A stretch of DNA of 16,828 nt, from assembly GCA_023386765.1 (NCBI GenBank), contig JAEWJD010000130.1, forward strand, positions 1 to 16,828, written 5' to 3'. Positions within the stretch are counted from its first letter, which is position 1; each line of letters begins with the position of its first letter. The notes under the pieces are model-generated. The model was not told where the DNA came from and made no database searches. It worked only from the letters and a program-made list of their open reading frames with translations. Source of the stretch: Pseudomonadota bacterium (GTDB lineage: Bacteria > Pseudomonadota > Gammaproteobacteria > Burkholderiales > Burkholderiaceae_B). This document shows, in pieces, positions 1-8,587 of the stretch. Made by a program: the position numbers and the translations under genes.

Positions 1-72
1 GTGGGCCGACCCGGACCATCGATCGGCGAACTGGCACGACGTTGCCCGAAGGGGCTGGCGCAATTGTTGTAT

Positions 73-816
73 TTAGGCCCCGGCGGCCTGATACGCCTGA
101 TGAATACGCTGCCAGGCGGCCTCGCCCTGCTCGCCCGCCACCTTGCGCAGGGAACGCCGCAGGCGTTGCAGATTGGCCTGACGCTGGCGCAGCGACACGC
201 CGCGCGCATGGCCCCGATCGAAATCGATCAACCAGGCCCGTCCTGGCGGATCCAGCAGGATATTGAAGGCGTTAAGGTCGGCATGCCAGACTCCGGCGCG
301 ATGCATCGACGCGATGGCCTGCCCGGCGGCCTCGCAGGCAGCCGGCGTAAGGTCCTGGGCCAGCGCGCGCGCGCCATTGATGCGTTCGATCAGGATGGCC
401 GCCTCGTAGGTCAGGCCATGGCGCCAGCAGGCTGCCGCCAGTGGCTGCGGCACCGGCAGGCCCTGCGCATGCAGGCGTGCCAGCAGGCGGAACTCGCGAA
501 AGGCGCGCGTGCCAGCCTCGCCCGTCCAGATATAACGCTGCCGCGACAGACGCGCCACCCATCCACCACGCCGGTAGCCGCGCAACACCGCCTGCCAGCC
601 CGGGCCTTGCACGAACCAGGCTGCCTGACGACCACCGGCCTGCACTGCGCGTGCCTGGCCACCATAATGTTGCGGCTGCAGCCATTGGGGGCCGGGCGGT
701 GCCAGACGCGCCCGGTCGAATAGCATGGCCCCGCCCTCGAAGCCCAGGCGTGCGTAGCCTTGCCCGGCCTCGCTATCGGCCGTCACGCCGGCTGCTTGCT
801 TCATTCTGTCCACCAT
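73..816 (-). CDS. kdkA: 3-deoxy-D-manno-octulosonic acid (Kdo) kinase, KdkA/WaaP family
   Basis: The 247-residue protein reads as an inner-core lipopolysaccharide kinase. Such enzymes use ATP to phosphorylate Kdo on lipid A precursors at the cytoplasmic face of the inner membrane. The protein-kinase-like catalytic loop HADLNAFNIL sits at residues 178-187 (Asp180, Asn182, Asn185), followed by the metal-binding LIDFDRG at 196-202 (Asp198, Asp200). The N-terminal part has the family's VLRGYRRGGW stretch (77-86) and GLPVPQPLAA (119-128). There is no signal peptide or membrane segment, and the length matches known Kdo kinases (about 240 residues). The start could be ATG 816 or the in-frame ATG at 804; neither has a strong ribosome site. 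The gene lies 105 bases downstream of the LysR gene on the same strand. No other lipopolysaccharide gene is visible, so the assignment rests on motifs. A heptose kinase of the WaaP family is the main alternative. Confidence 0.8.
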   Translation of the reverse strand: MVDRMKQAAGVTADSEAGQGYARLGFEGGAMLFDRARLAPPGPQWLQPQHYGGQARAVQAGGRQAAWFVQGPGWQAVLRGYRRGGWVARLSRQRYIWTGEAGTRAFREFRLLARLHAQGLPVPQPLAAACWRHGLTYEAAILIERINGARALAQDLTPAACEAAGQAIASMHRAGVWHADLNAFNILLDPPGRAWLIDFDRGHARGVSLRQRQANLQRLRRSLRKVAGEQGEAAWQRIHQAYQAAGA

Positions 817-852
817 CTACGGCCACCCGCCCTCGTACTGTCGATTCATCCG

Positions 853-877
853 CTCTGCCGGCACGCGCCGGGCAGAG
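853..877 (-). other. Hairpin between LysR gene and kdkA
   Basis: The inverted repeat CTCTGCC/GGCAGAG extends inwards by three more pairs after a one-base bulge, giving about 10 base pairs around an ACGC loop. It lies downstream of the LysR stop and upstream of the kdkA start, both on the minus strand. No T-tract follows, so a classical terminator is unlikely. It could be a weak terminator or an RNA-stability element. Confidence 0.4.
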
Positions 878-921
878 GCGCATTCTGACGCCTAACACGC
901 CCCTCGGCAAAAGCCGTACCG

Positions 922-1791
922 TCAGCCCTGGCCAGCTTCATCGGCCAGCCAGCGGCAGATATCGCGGACCAGGCCTGTCGCTTCCGTTCGGCAATACAGA
1001 TTGAAGTGTCCGCCAGTTTCCTGGAAACCCAGCGGGGCCACCAGACGGCCATCGCGCAGATAACCTTGCACCAGCATCTGCGGTGCGATGCCCACCCCCA
1101 GCCCGGCGGCAGCCGCTTCCAGCATATGGCCCAACTGGTCGAACTGCCGCTCTCCGGCATCCGGCGCCAATGCCCAACCGCTGGCGCGGGCCCATTGCTC
1201 CCAGGCCAACGGCCGCGACGACGTATGCAACAGGGCCGTGGCCGCCAGATCCGCCGGCTGCGCGATGCCGGCGGCCAGCACCGGGCTGCACACCGGCCCG
1301 GTCTGTTCGGCAAACAGGGGCAGGCGCAGTAGTCCCGGCGCCTGATGAAGGTCGGCCACGATCAGTACATCCAGCACCCCGCGCTCCAGCAGCGTGATGT
1401 CGGTGGCGGTCTGCAGCCGGACCTGGCTGCGGGGATGCGCCTGTTCAAAGTGCTCCAGCCGGGGGATCAGCCAATGCGCCAGCAGGCTGGCTGGCGCGCC
1501 CAGCACGATCTGGTCCAGGTCGGCGCGATCGCGCAGTTCGACGCATTGCCGCTCCAGCAGATCGAAAGCGGGCTGGCAGGCACGTAGCAAACGCTGGCCG
1601 GCAGACGTCAGGTGTACGCCTTCGGAATGACGCTCAAACAGCTGGCAACCGAGCCAGCCCTCCAGCTGACGGATCTGCTGGCTCACGGCGCTGTGCGACA
1701 CCTGCAGGTCGGCGGCGGCCAACGACAGGTTCAGGTGCTGCGCGGCGCTGTCAAACACGCGCAGGGCATTCAGAGGAGGCAGGGTTCTCAT
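922..1791 (-). CDS. trpI: LysR-type transcriptional regulator, TrpI/GcvA-like
   Basis: The 289-residue protein has the N-terminal winged helix-turn-helix of LysR regulators. It opens with LPPLNALRVFDSAAQHLNLS (4-23), typical of the GcvA/TrpI/AmpR branch, then SHSAVSQQIRQLE (32-44) as recognition helix region and LFERHSEGVHLTSAGQRLL (51-69). Residues from about 92 form the periplasmic-binding-protein-like effector domain. The gene is divergent from trpBA with 95 bases between start codons, and that spacer carries two inverted repeats suited to LysR binding. In Pseudomonas, TrpI sits in this position and activates trpBA in response to indole-3-glycerol phosphate. The same role is inferred here from context. 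The LysR family call is secure; the specific TrpI function is not proven, since GcvA-type regulators share the same N-terminus. The start is ATG 1791; no strong Shine-Dalgarno is visible. Confidence 0.9.
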   Translation of the reverse strand: MRTLPPLNALRVFDSAAQHLNLSLAAADLQVSHSAVSQQIRQLEGWLGCQLFERHSEGVHLTSAGQRLLRACQPAFDLLERQCVELRDRADLDQIVLGAPASLLAHWLIPRLEHFEQAHPRSQVRLQTATDITLLERGVLDVLIVADLHQAPGLLRLPLFAEQTGPVCSPVLAAGIAQPADLAATALLHTSSRPLAWEQWARASGWALAPDAGERQFDQLGHMLEAAAAGLGVGIAPQMLVQGYLRDGRLVAPLGFQETGGHFNLYCRTEATGLVRDICRWLADEAGQG

Positions 1792-1798
1792 GCTTCGA

Positions 1799-1815
1799 TA
1801 TTAGATAATCTAATA
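1799..1815. promoter_or_regulatory. 17-base perfect palindrome, candidate LysR operator (recognition site)
   Basis: TATTAGAT and ATCTAATA flank one central A, a perfect 17-base palindrome. It contains the T-N11-A signature of LysR operators and begins 8 bases upstream of the LysR start codon. A regulator bound here could repress its own gene and serve as the primary recognition site for activating trpBA. The palindrome is seen directly; the binding protein is inferred. Confidence 0.7.
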
Positions 1816-1827
1816 GTCATGGACAAG

Positions 1828-1840
1828 AAATCTATGATTT
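1828..1840. promoter_or_regulatory. Second inverted repeat, candidate LysR activation site next to the trpB promoter
   Basis: AAATC and GATTT flank TAT, a 13-base inverted repeat centred 27 bases from the first palindrome. It touches a possible -35 element TTATCT (1839-1844), with a possible -10 TACCAT (1861-1866) 16 bases further on. A strong upstream site plus a weaker site abutting -35 is how TrpI-type activators are arranged. The promoter elements match consensus poorly, as expected for an activator-dependent promoter, and are tentative. Confidence 0.5.
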
Positions 1841-1886
1841 ATCTGTCGTTTCCGCATCGCTACCATAGCTGGCATGTCCTTCACCG

Positions 1887-3100
<1,214 letters not shown>

Positions 3101-3104
<4 letters not shown>

Positions 3105-3895
3105 AGCGCCTGGCCCACCGACTGCACTCCCTGCGCGTGGCCGACCGCGCCGGCCTGGCCGCCTATTTCACGGCCGGTGACCCCGGTTACGAAGACAGCC
3201 TGCAATTGCTGCGCGGCCTGCCGCAAGCGGGCGCCGACGTGATCGAGCTCGGCATGCCCTTCAGCGATCCCATCGCCGACGGCCCCGTGCTGCAATTGGC
3301 CAATGAGCGGGCCCGCCGCGCGGGCCAGACGCTGGCCCGCACCCTGGAACTGGTGGCCGATTTCCGCCAACAGGACGATGCCACGCCGGTCGTACTCATG
3401 GGCTATCTCAATCCGCTGTTGCGCTACGGCACGGCGCGCTACCTGGCCGATGCCGCCCAGGCGGGCGTGGATGGTGTCATCCTGGTCGATCTGGCACCGG
3501 AACATGCCGGCGAAATCGGGCAACAGGCACAGCAACTCGGCCTGGACCTTATCCGCATGACGGCCTCGACCACGCCGCCCTCGCGCCTGGATCGCATCCT
3601 GGCGCAGGCCAGCGGCTTCATCTACCACGTCATGCTGGCCGGCACCACGGGCTCGGCCCTGCCCGAGAACACCGACATCGCCGCTGCGCTGCAGGCCATA
3701 CGAAGCCGCAGCGCCGTGCCCATCGCGGCAGGCTTTGGCGTATGCACGCCCGAGCAGGCCGCCCTGGTCGGGCGCCATGCCGATCTGGTGGCGGTCGGAA
3801 CACGCCTGGTGGAAGTCCTGCAGTCCGAGGGGGTGGCCGGCGCACTGGCCGAAACGACCCGGCTGGCCACGGCGCTGCGCGCCGGGCGCGGCTGA
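3101..3895 (+). CDS. trpA: Tryptophan synthase alpha subunit
   Basis: The 264-residue TIM-barrel protein cleaves indole-3-glycerol phosphate to indole and glyceraldehyde-3-phosphate, passing indole to TrpB. The catalytic residues fall at the same numbers as in E. coli: Glu49 and Asp60, within VIELGMPFSDPIADGP (47-62). The start overlaps the trpB stop as ATGA, with GAGGAG (3087-3092) 8 bases upstream, so the two subunits are translationally coupled. Some conserved loops differ from typical betaproteobacterial TrpA: VDLAPEHA where VDLPPEE is usual, RMTASTTPPSRLD where a PTT motif is usual, and MLAGTTGSALPEN where a GVTG motif is usual. GMPFSDP and YLNPLLRYG recall alphaproteobacterial-type TrpA. 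Catalysis looks intact, but the sequence suggests a separate lineage or a second copy. It ends 4 bases from the convergent globin gene, with no terminator between them. Confidence 0.94.
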
Positions 3896-3899
3896 CCGT

Positions 3900-4319
3900 T
3901 CAGCGGTTGCGCATCCAGTCGGCCACGCCGAAAAAAGAATGCAGCAGGCGCTCGACCAGGGCCGGATCGATCTGCTGATCCTGCATGGCCCGCCCCATGC
4001 AGGCCACCCATTGGTCGCGCTCGGTCTCGCCGATGGCGAAAGGCAGGTGGCGGGCCCGCAACCTCGGGTGGCCAAAACGCTGGATGTAGTGGTCCGGACC
4101 GCCAAAGTAGCCGCAGAGAAACCAGAACAGCTTGTCGCGCGCGGCATCCAGGCTGGCGCCGTGGGTGGCGCGCAAGGCGGTGAAGTCCGTCTCCAGATCC
4201 ATCAGGTCATAGAAGCGCTCGACCAGCGCCCGCACGCCGGGCTCTCCGCCCAGCAGTTCGAAAATCGTCTTGGTGGTGTCCAGCGGTTCAAAGACCGCAT
4301 CGACTCGGGTGGTCGTCAT
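3900..4319 (-). CDS. Group II truncated haemoglobin (trHbO-like)
   Basis: Starting at ATG 4319 the product is 139 residues; ATG 4322 adds one. It is a small haem protein of the 2-over-2 globin fold, likely cytoplasmic, binding oxygen or nitric oxide. Recognisable features are FELLGGEPGVRALVERFYDLM (B-helix Tyr37), RFGHPRLRARHLPF with the probable proximal His91, and ERDQWVACM with Trp104 at position G8, the tryptophan diagnostic of group II. The N-terminus has about 18 residues before the globin fold. Its start overlaps the stop of the upstream ABC permease gene, so the two are probably co-transcribed and translationally coupled. The physiological role is not deducible from sequence; peroxide or nitric oxide handling is known for some family members. 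The gene is convergent with trpA and only 4 bases separate the stop codons. Confidence 0.88.
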   Translation of the reverse strand: MTTTRVDAVFEPLDTTKTIFELLGGEPGVRALVERFYDLMDLETDFTALRATHGASLDAARDKLFWFLCGYFGGPDHYIQRFGHPRLRARHLPFAIGETERDQWVACMGRAMQDQQIDPALVERLLHSFFGVADWMRNR

Positions 4320-6886
4320 CATGCATCTCGCAAAGTTACCAGCGGCGGCGCGCGCAATACCCCGCGCAAGGCCAGCATACCGGCCAATCCCGCCGCACCC
4401 ATGCCTCCCGCCAGACCTGCCAGCCAGGGCCACAGGCTGGGCGTGAGGGCGAATTCAAATACCTGGGTCGACAGCAGCCAGGCCACGGCCCAGGCGCCGG
4501 CGGCCGCCAGCAGGCCGGCCAGCGCGCCGATCGCCATCAGTTCCAGGCGCTGAGCCCGGGCCAGCTGTGCACGCGTCGCGCCCAGCGCACGCAGAATGGC
4601 AGCTTCGCGCAAGCGCTCATCACGCGTGGACGACAGCGCCGTGGCCAACACCAGCACCCCGGCGCCGACCGTGAACAGAAACAGCAACTGGACCGCCGCC
4701 ACGACTTCTTCGAGCACCGTCTGCAGCTGCGCCAGGATCGCCCCGACATCGAAGACCGTCAGGTTGGGAAACTCGCGCACCAGCTCACGCAGCACCGCTG
4801 CGCGCTCCGGCGGCAGGTGGAAAGCCGTGATCCAGCTTTGCGGTTTGTCGGCCAGCGCCGCCGGCGACAGAATGGCGAAGAAGTTCACGCGCATGGTATC
4901 CCAATCGACCCGGCGCGTGCCCGCGACGGTCACGGGTACGGCCTCGCCTGCCACGTCGAACGTCAGGACATCCCCCTCTTTCAGCCCCAGGGTGGTGGCC
5001 AGCCCGGACTCCAGCGATACCTCGTGGGCAGCGGGATCGAGCCAACGGCCGGACAGCAGGCGGTTGCCGGCGGGGGCCTGATCGGCATAGGAAAGGTTGA
5101 ATTCGCGATCCAGCAGACGCTTGGCCCGATCCTGGCTGTAATCATCCGGGTTGGCCGGCTTGCCATTGATCTCGACCAGCCGTCCGCGCACCATGGGCCA
5201 TAGCGGCGCCTCCTCGGTCGGCGACGTCTGCAATCCGGCGGCCTGCAGGCGCGCCAGCACCGGCTCGCGCTGCTCCGGCTGGATGTTGATCAGAAAGCGA
5301 TTGGGCGCATCGGCCGGCACCGCGTGACGCCAGCCCTCGACAAGATCGCTGCGCGTAAGCGCCAGCAACAACAGGGCCATCAAACCGACGGCCAGGGCGC
5401 AGACCTGCGTAATGGTAGCCGCGCGCCGGCGCACCACGCCCGCCAAGGCAAAGCGCAAGGCCGGCGATCCCACCAGGCTGCGTCGCAGCCGCGCCAGCAC
5501 CTGCACGCACAGCGCCGCCACGGCAGCGAACACCAGCAGCGCAATCAGAAAACCGCCGGCAGCCGCCAGGGCCAGACGCGTATCGCCCGCCACCCACCAG
5601 ATCAGCAAGGCCAGGCCCACCGCCCCCAGCGCATAACCGCCCAGGCTGCGTCCCGGCAGACCGCCCTCCTCTCGTCGCAGCACCCGGGCCGGCGGTACCT
5701 GGCGCAGCCGGGCCAGGGACGGCAGGGCAAAGCCCAGCAACATGCACAGACCGGTCAACAAGCCCTGGGCCGCAGGCTGCCACGACACCGCAGGCAGTTG
5801 CGTATCGATCAGGCCCGCCAGGGCCGATACCAGCCCCTGGTGCACGCCCAGCCCCACCAGGCAACCCGCCAGACTGGCCGCCAGCCCCAGCAGCAGGAAT
5901 TCGACCCAGAGCATCCGGGTGACGAGCGTCTGGCTCGCGCCCAGGCAGCGCATGACCGCCACGCCGTCACGATGGCGGGCCATGAAGCGGCCCGCAGCCA
6001 GCGCCACGGCCACAGCCGAGATCAGCACCGCCAGCAATGCCACCAGGCCGAGGAACCGTTGCGCGCGATCCAGCATGCGGCGCATTTCCGGGCGCCCCGA
6101 TTCCAGCGTGGCCAATTGCTGGCCGCGCTGCAGGTGCTCGCCCAACCAACTCTCGAAACCGGCGACCGCCGCGGGGTCGCCGGCCGCCAGCATGGCGTAA
6201 CCGATCCGGCTACCCTCGGTGACCAACCCGGTGGCCGGCAGGTCGGCCCGGTTGAGCATGAGGCGCGGCGCCACATTGACGAACTGCATGCCCCGGTCGG
6301 GCTCATAGGTCAGCACCCGATCCACCTTCAGGCTTGCATCGCCCAATTGCAGGGTGTCGCCTGCCGACAGACCCAGCAGCGTCAACAGTTGCGGATCGGC
6401 CCAGACCATCCCGGGCGCCGGGACATCGCGGGTCAACGCGTCGGGTTCGAAGGGGGCCGGCGCGACCCGCAGGCTGCCGCGCAGGGGATACCCCGGGCTG
6501 ACAGCCTTGACCGATACCAGTTGCGCGGCATCGCCCGCCATCGCCATGGAGGGGAACTGCAGCGTCTGGGTGACTTGCAGGCCGCGCTGCGCGGCCTGGG
6601 CCAACTGCGCCTCGGGGATCGGCGCATCGGCCTGCAGCACCACGTCGGCGCCCAGCATCTGCGCGGCATCGCGTTCCAGCGCCCGCCACACCCGATCGGC
6701 GAGAAAACCCACGCTGGTCACGGCCGCCACGGCGACCACCAGGGACAGGGCCAAAAGACGCAGCTCCCCGGCGCGCGCATCGCGCCGCGCCATGCTCCAG
6801 CCCAGGCGCCAGGCGGCGCGCCAACTGCTGCGCCCATCAGGGAAATCCATCATAGTTGAATCCGAATCCCGTGCATGTTTAGCCAT
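4319..6886 (-). CDS. Large ABC transporter permease, YbbP/FtsX (MacB-like) family
   Basis: The 855-residue membrane protein has the YbbP layout: one N-terminal membrane helix (about 43-63), a long periplasmic domain, a first FtsX-type transmembrane block (about 275-395), central helices (about 417-437, 443-465, 490-511), a second periplasmic domain (about 520-720) and a second FtsX block (about 725-850). Both blocks carry the cytoplasmic coupling motif that contacts the ATPase: DGVAVMRCLGASQ (307-319) and LREAAILRALGATRAQ (759-774). The fold is mechanotransmission-type rather than a classical import channel; substrates are unknown for most members. Partner ATPases (YbbA) are usually adjacent, but none is present here. 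ATG 6886 is used; ATG 6853 or 6850 (MMDFPDGR) are alternatives and no ribosome site is decisive. It is divergent from dctP and overlaps the globin start. Confidence 0.88.
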   Translation of the reverse strand: MAKHARDSDSTMMDFPDGRSSWRAAWRLGWSMARRDARAGELRLLALSLVVAVAAVTSVGFLADRVWRALERDAAQMLGADVVLQADAPIPEAQLAQAAQRGLQVTQTLQFPSMAMAGDAAQLVSVKAVSPGYPLRGSLRVAPAPFEPDALTRDVPAPGMVWADPQLLTLLGLSAGDTLQLGDASLKVDRVLTYEPDRGMQFVNVAPRLMLNRADLPATGLVTEGSRIGYAMLAAGDPAAVAGFESWLGEHLQRGQQLATLESGRPEMRRMLDRAQRFLGLVALLAVLISAVAVALAAGRFMARHRDGVAVMRCLGASQTLVTRMLWVEFLLLGLAASLAGCLVGLGVHQGLVSALAGLIDTQLPAVSWQPAAQGLLTGLCMLLGFALPSLARLRQVPPARVLRREEGGLPGRSLGGYALGAVGLALLIWWVAGDTRLALAAAGGFLIALLVFAAVAALCVQVLARLRRSLVGSPALRFALAGVVRRRAATITQVCALAVGLMALLLLALTRSDLVEGWRHAVPADAPNRFLINIQPEQREPVLARLQAAGLQTSPTEEAPLWPMVRGRLVEINGKPANPDDYSQDRAKRLLDREFNLSYADQAPAGNRLLSGRWLDPAAHEVSLESGLATTLGLKEGDVLTFDVAGEAVPVTVAGTRRVDWDTMRVNFFAILSPAALADKPQSWITAFHLPPERAAVLRELVREFPNLTVFDVGAILAQLQTVLEEVVAAVQLLFLFTVGAGVLVLATALSSTRDERLREAAILRALGATRAQLARAQRLELMAIGALAGLLAAAGAWAVAWLLSTQVFEFALTPSLWPWLAGLAGGMGAAGLAGMLALRGVLRAPPLVTLRDA

Positions 6887-6968
6887 TGATTACCGCTATT
6901 ATTCCTGCAGGGCAGCCCATAAGGCAGCCTCTGAAAACAAAAAAACCCCAACCTTCGGAGAAGACATT
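6887..6968. promoter_or_regulatory. Divergent intergenic region (permease / dctP) with a direct repeat
   Basis: This 82-base AT-richer spacer must carry the start signals of both flanking operons. GGCAGCC occurs twice as a direct repeat (6911-6917 and 6923-6929), 12 bases apart start to start, and CCTGCAGG is an 8-base palindrome just before it. GGAG (6957-6960) is a good ribosome site 8 bases before dctP. I could not identify a convincing -35/-10 pair on either strand. Confidence 0.45.
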
Positions 6969-7937
6969 ATGCGTAAGTCCTGGCTTGTCGCCGGCCTGGT
7001 GGCCGCCTGCGCGTTTGCAACGTCCGCCAGCGCCCAGGCCCCCCTCAAAATGGCTTATGCCCTGTCGACCTCGTCGCACTATGGCGCCGGGGCTGATGCC
7101 TTCGCCAAGTCCATTGAGGATTCCAGCCAGGGCAAATACAAAGTCCAGCAGTTCGCCAACAGCGCCCTGGGCGGCGAACGTGAAGTCATCGAAGGACTGC
7201 AGATCGGTACCATCGACCTGGCCATCGTCTCGACCGGCGCCACGCTGAACTTCGTGCCCGAGACCGGCGTGTTCGACATTCCCTTCCTGCTGCGCGACCT
7301 GCCGCATGCGCGCGCCGTGCTCGACAGCAAGATAGGCCAGGATATGCTCGCCAAGTTCCCCGAACGCGGCATCGTCGCCCTGGCCTGGGGTGAACAGGGC
7401 TTTCGCCACCTGACCAACAATGTGCGCCCGGTCAGTACACCTGCCGACGCCAAGGGCCTGAAAATCCGCACTACCGAGAACCCGATCCATATTACGGCCT
7501 TCCGCCAGATCGGCATCCTGCCCACGCCGATGGCCTGGCCGGAAGTGGCCACCGCCCTGCAACAAGGCACCATCGACGGTCAGGAGAATCCACTCTCGGT
7601 GATCACCTCGGCCAAGCTGTCGCAACTGCAGAAACACCTTGCCCTGAGCGGCCACGTCTATGGCCCGGCCCTGATCCTGATGTCGGCCAACGCCTATAAC
7701 GACCTGAGCGCCGACGACAAAGCCAAATTCGACCAGGCCGGCAAGGCATCGGCCCAGGCCATGCGAAGCTACGTCGACAACATCGAGAAAACCGGCGTAG
7801 AGCAGCTCAAGAAAGAAGGCATGCAGGTCACCGAGGTCGACCGCAAGGCCTTCGCCGAGGCCGTCCAGCCAGCCTACCCCGAGTATTACAAGAAATTCGA
7901 CAAGAAGCTGATCGAAGCGATCCGCGACACCCAGTAA
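6969..7937 (+). CDS. dctP: TRAP transporter solute-binding protein, DctP family
   Basis: The 322-residue protein starts with a classical Sec signal peptide: MRKS, a hydrophobic core, then SASA with cleavage expected after Ala22. It is the periplasmic receptor of a tripartite ATP-independent transporter. Family hallmarks are NSALGGEREVIEGLQIGTID (64-83), the substrate-gripping arginine in GLKIRTTENP (Arg167), and ALQQGTIDGQENPLS (196-210). Arg167 normally pairs with a ligand carboxylate, so the substrate is probably an organic acid; its identity cannot be read from sequence. GGAG at 6957-6960 and the signal peptide fix the start at ATG 6969, although the reading frame is open for several hundred bases upstream. 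It is first in dctPQM, and a strong hairpin follows the stop, which would allow receptor excess over the membrane subunits. Confidence 0.95.
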   Translation: MRKSWLVAGLVAACAFATSASAQAPLKMAYALSTSSHYGAGADAFAKSIEDSSQGKYKVQQFANSALGGEREVIEGLQIGTIDLAIVSTGATLNFVPETGVFDIPFLLRDLPHARAVLDSKIGQDMLAKFPERGIVALAWGEQGFRHLTNNVRPVSTPADAKGLKIRTTENPIHITAFRQIGILPTPMAWPEVATALQQGTIDGQENPLSVITSAKLSQLQKHLALSGHVYGPALILMSANAYNDLSADDKAKFDQAGKASAQAMRSYVDNIEKTGVEQLKKEGMQVTEVDRKAFAEAVQPAYPEYYKKFDKKLIEAIRDTQ

Positions 7938-7948
7938 GCGCCATCAGC

Positions 7949-7974
7949 CGCAGCCGCCCTTTCAGGCGGCTGCG
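7949..7974 (+). terminator. Strong hairpin between dctP and dctQ (attenuator or RNA-stabilising element)
   Basis: CGCAGCCGCC pairs perfectly with GGCGGCTGCG around a CTTTCA loop, a 10-base-pair GC-rich stem. CAG (7945-7947) and CTG (7975-7977) add three pairs beyond a bulge. The following sequence is pyrimidine-rich but only partly T, so termination is probably incomplete. This is consistent with differential expression of the binding protein and the membrane subunits. Confidence 0.75.
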
Positions 7975-8006
7975 CTGTTTCGTCTCTCTCTTACGGGTGA
8001 TCTGCC

Positions 8007-8507
8007 ATGTCTTTGCTCTGCATCGCCGAACGCCGGCTGTTCACGCTGGTGTCGGTATTGGCTCAACTCCTGCTGGTGGCCGCGGCCGCCTGCGCTTTCT
8101 ACCAGGTGATCGCACGCTTCGTGCTGCGCTCGCCAGCCGACTGGAGCGAGGTCGCCACGCGCGCCCTGCTCATCTGGGCCGTGCTGCTGGGCGTGGCGCT
8201 GGCCTTTCGTCATGGCGCCATGATCAGCGTGGAGCTGCTGCGCAACTCCCTGACCGGGCGGGCACAGCGCATCCTGGAGCACCTCATTGCCTTGGTGTGC
8301 ACCGCCTTCATGGTGATGCTGGCCTGGATAGGCGGCCAGATGACCTGGCGCGTGCGCTTCCAGAACGTGCCCAGCCTGGACATCTCCATTTCCTGGATCT
8401 ACCTTGCGATCCCGGTCGGCGCCACGCTGGCGGCGCTGGCCATCATCGCGCGCTGGGCGCAGGGTGCCGAACAGGCCGCCCCGGTGCGCAACGACGCCCA
8501 GGGCTGA
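8007..8507 (+). CDS. dctQ: TRAP transporter small membrane subunit, DctQ family
   Basis: The 166-residue inner-membrane protein has four hydrophobic segments, at about 13-36, 48-67, 90-112 and 126-147, as expected for DctQ. The family signature is visible in ADWSEVATRALLIWAVLLGV (44-63), followed by ALAFRHGAMISVELLRN. DctQ packs against DctM in the membrane and is needed for sodium-coupled carboxylate uptake with the DctP receptor. GGGTGA (7995-8000) provides a ribosome site 6 bases before ATG 8007. The gene lies 69 bases after dctP, separated by the hairpin, and 80 bases before dctM. Confidence 0.93.
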   Translation: MSLLCIAERRLFTLVSVLAQLLLVAAAACAFYQVIARFVLRSPADWSEVATRALLIWAVLLGVALAFRHGAMISVELLRNSLTGRAQRILEHLIALVCTAFMVMLAWIGGQMTWRVRFQNVPSLDISISWIYLAIPVGATLAALAIIARWAQGAEQAAPVRNDAQG

Positions 8508-8587
8508 GCCCGCGCACTTGAACGAACCGCCCCGCCCCGTGCGGCGGCCTTCCGCAGCGGACGCTGCATCGTTTCAGGCAGTAGACC

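Noticed and set aside
44..55. GCCC-GAAG-GGGC inverted repeat after kdkA as terminator
   Set aside because: The stem is only four base pairs and no T-tract follows on the minus strand.
1..72. Possible gene start on the minus strand at ATG 19
   Set aside because: Only six codons are visible before the window edge and no ribosome site is clear, so nothing can be supported.
1..723. Long open frame on the plus strand at the left edge
   Set aside because: It is the antisense shadow of the Kdo kinase gene, whose kinase motifs lie on the minus strand. High GC keeps the opposite frames open.
5324..6859. 511-codon plus-strand open frame, rich in Gln, Arg and His
   Set aside because: It lies entirely antisense to the ABC permease, whose membrane helices and coupling motifs are convincing. 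Its composition is typical of a shadow frame.
6354..6968. In-frame N-terminal extension of the DctP open frame
   Set aside because: The good ribosome site at 6957-6960 and the signal peptide beginning at 6969 fix the start. The extension overlaps the divergent permease gene.
8508..8587. Possible terminator between dctQ and dctM
   Set aside because: The inverted repeat GCAGCG/CGCTGC has only a two-base centre (or a five-pair stem) and no T-tract, so it is too weak to call.
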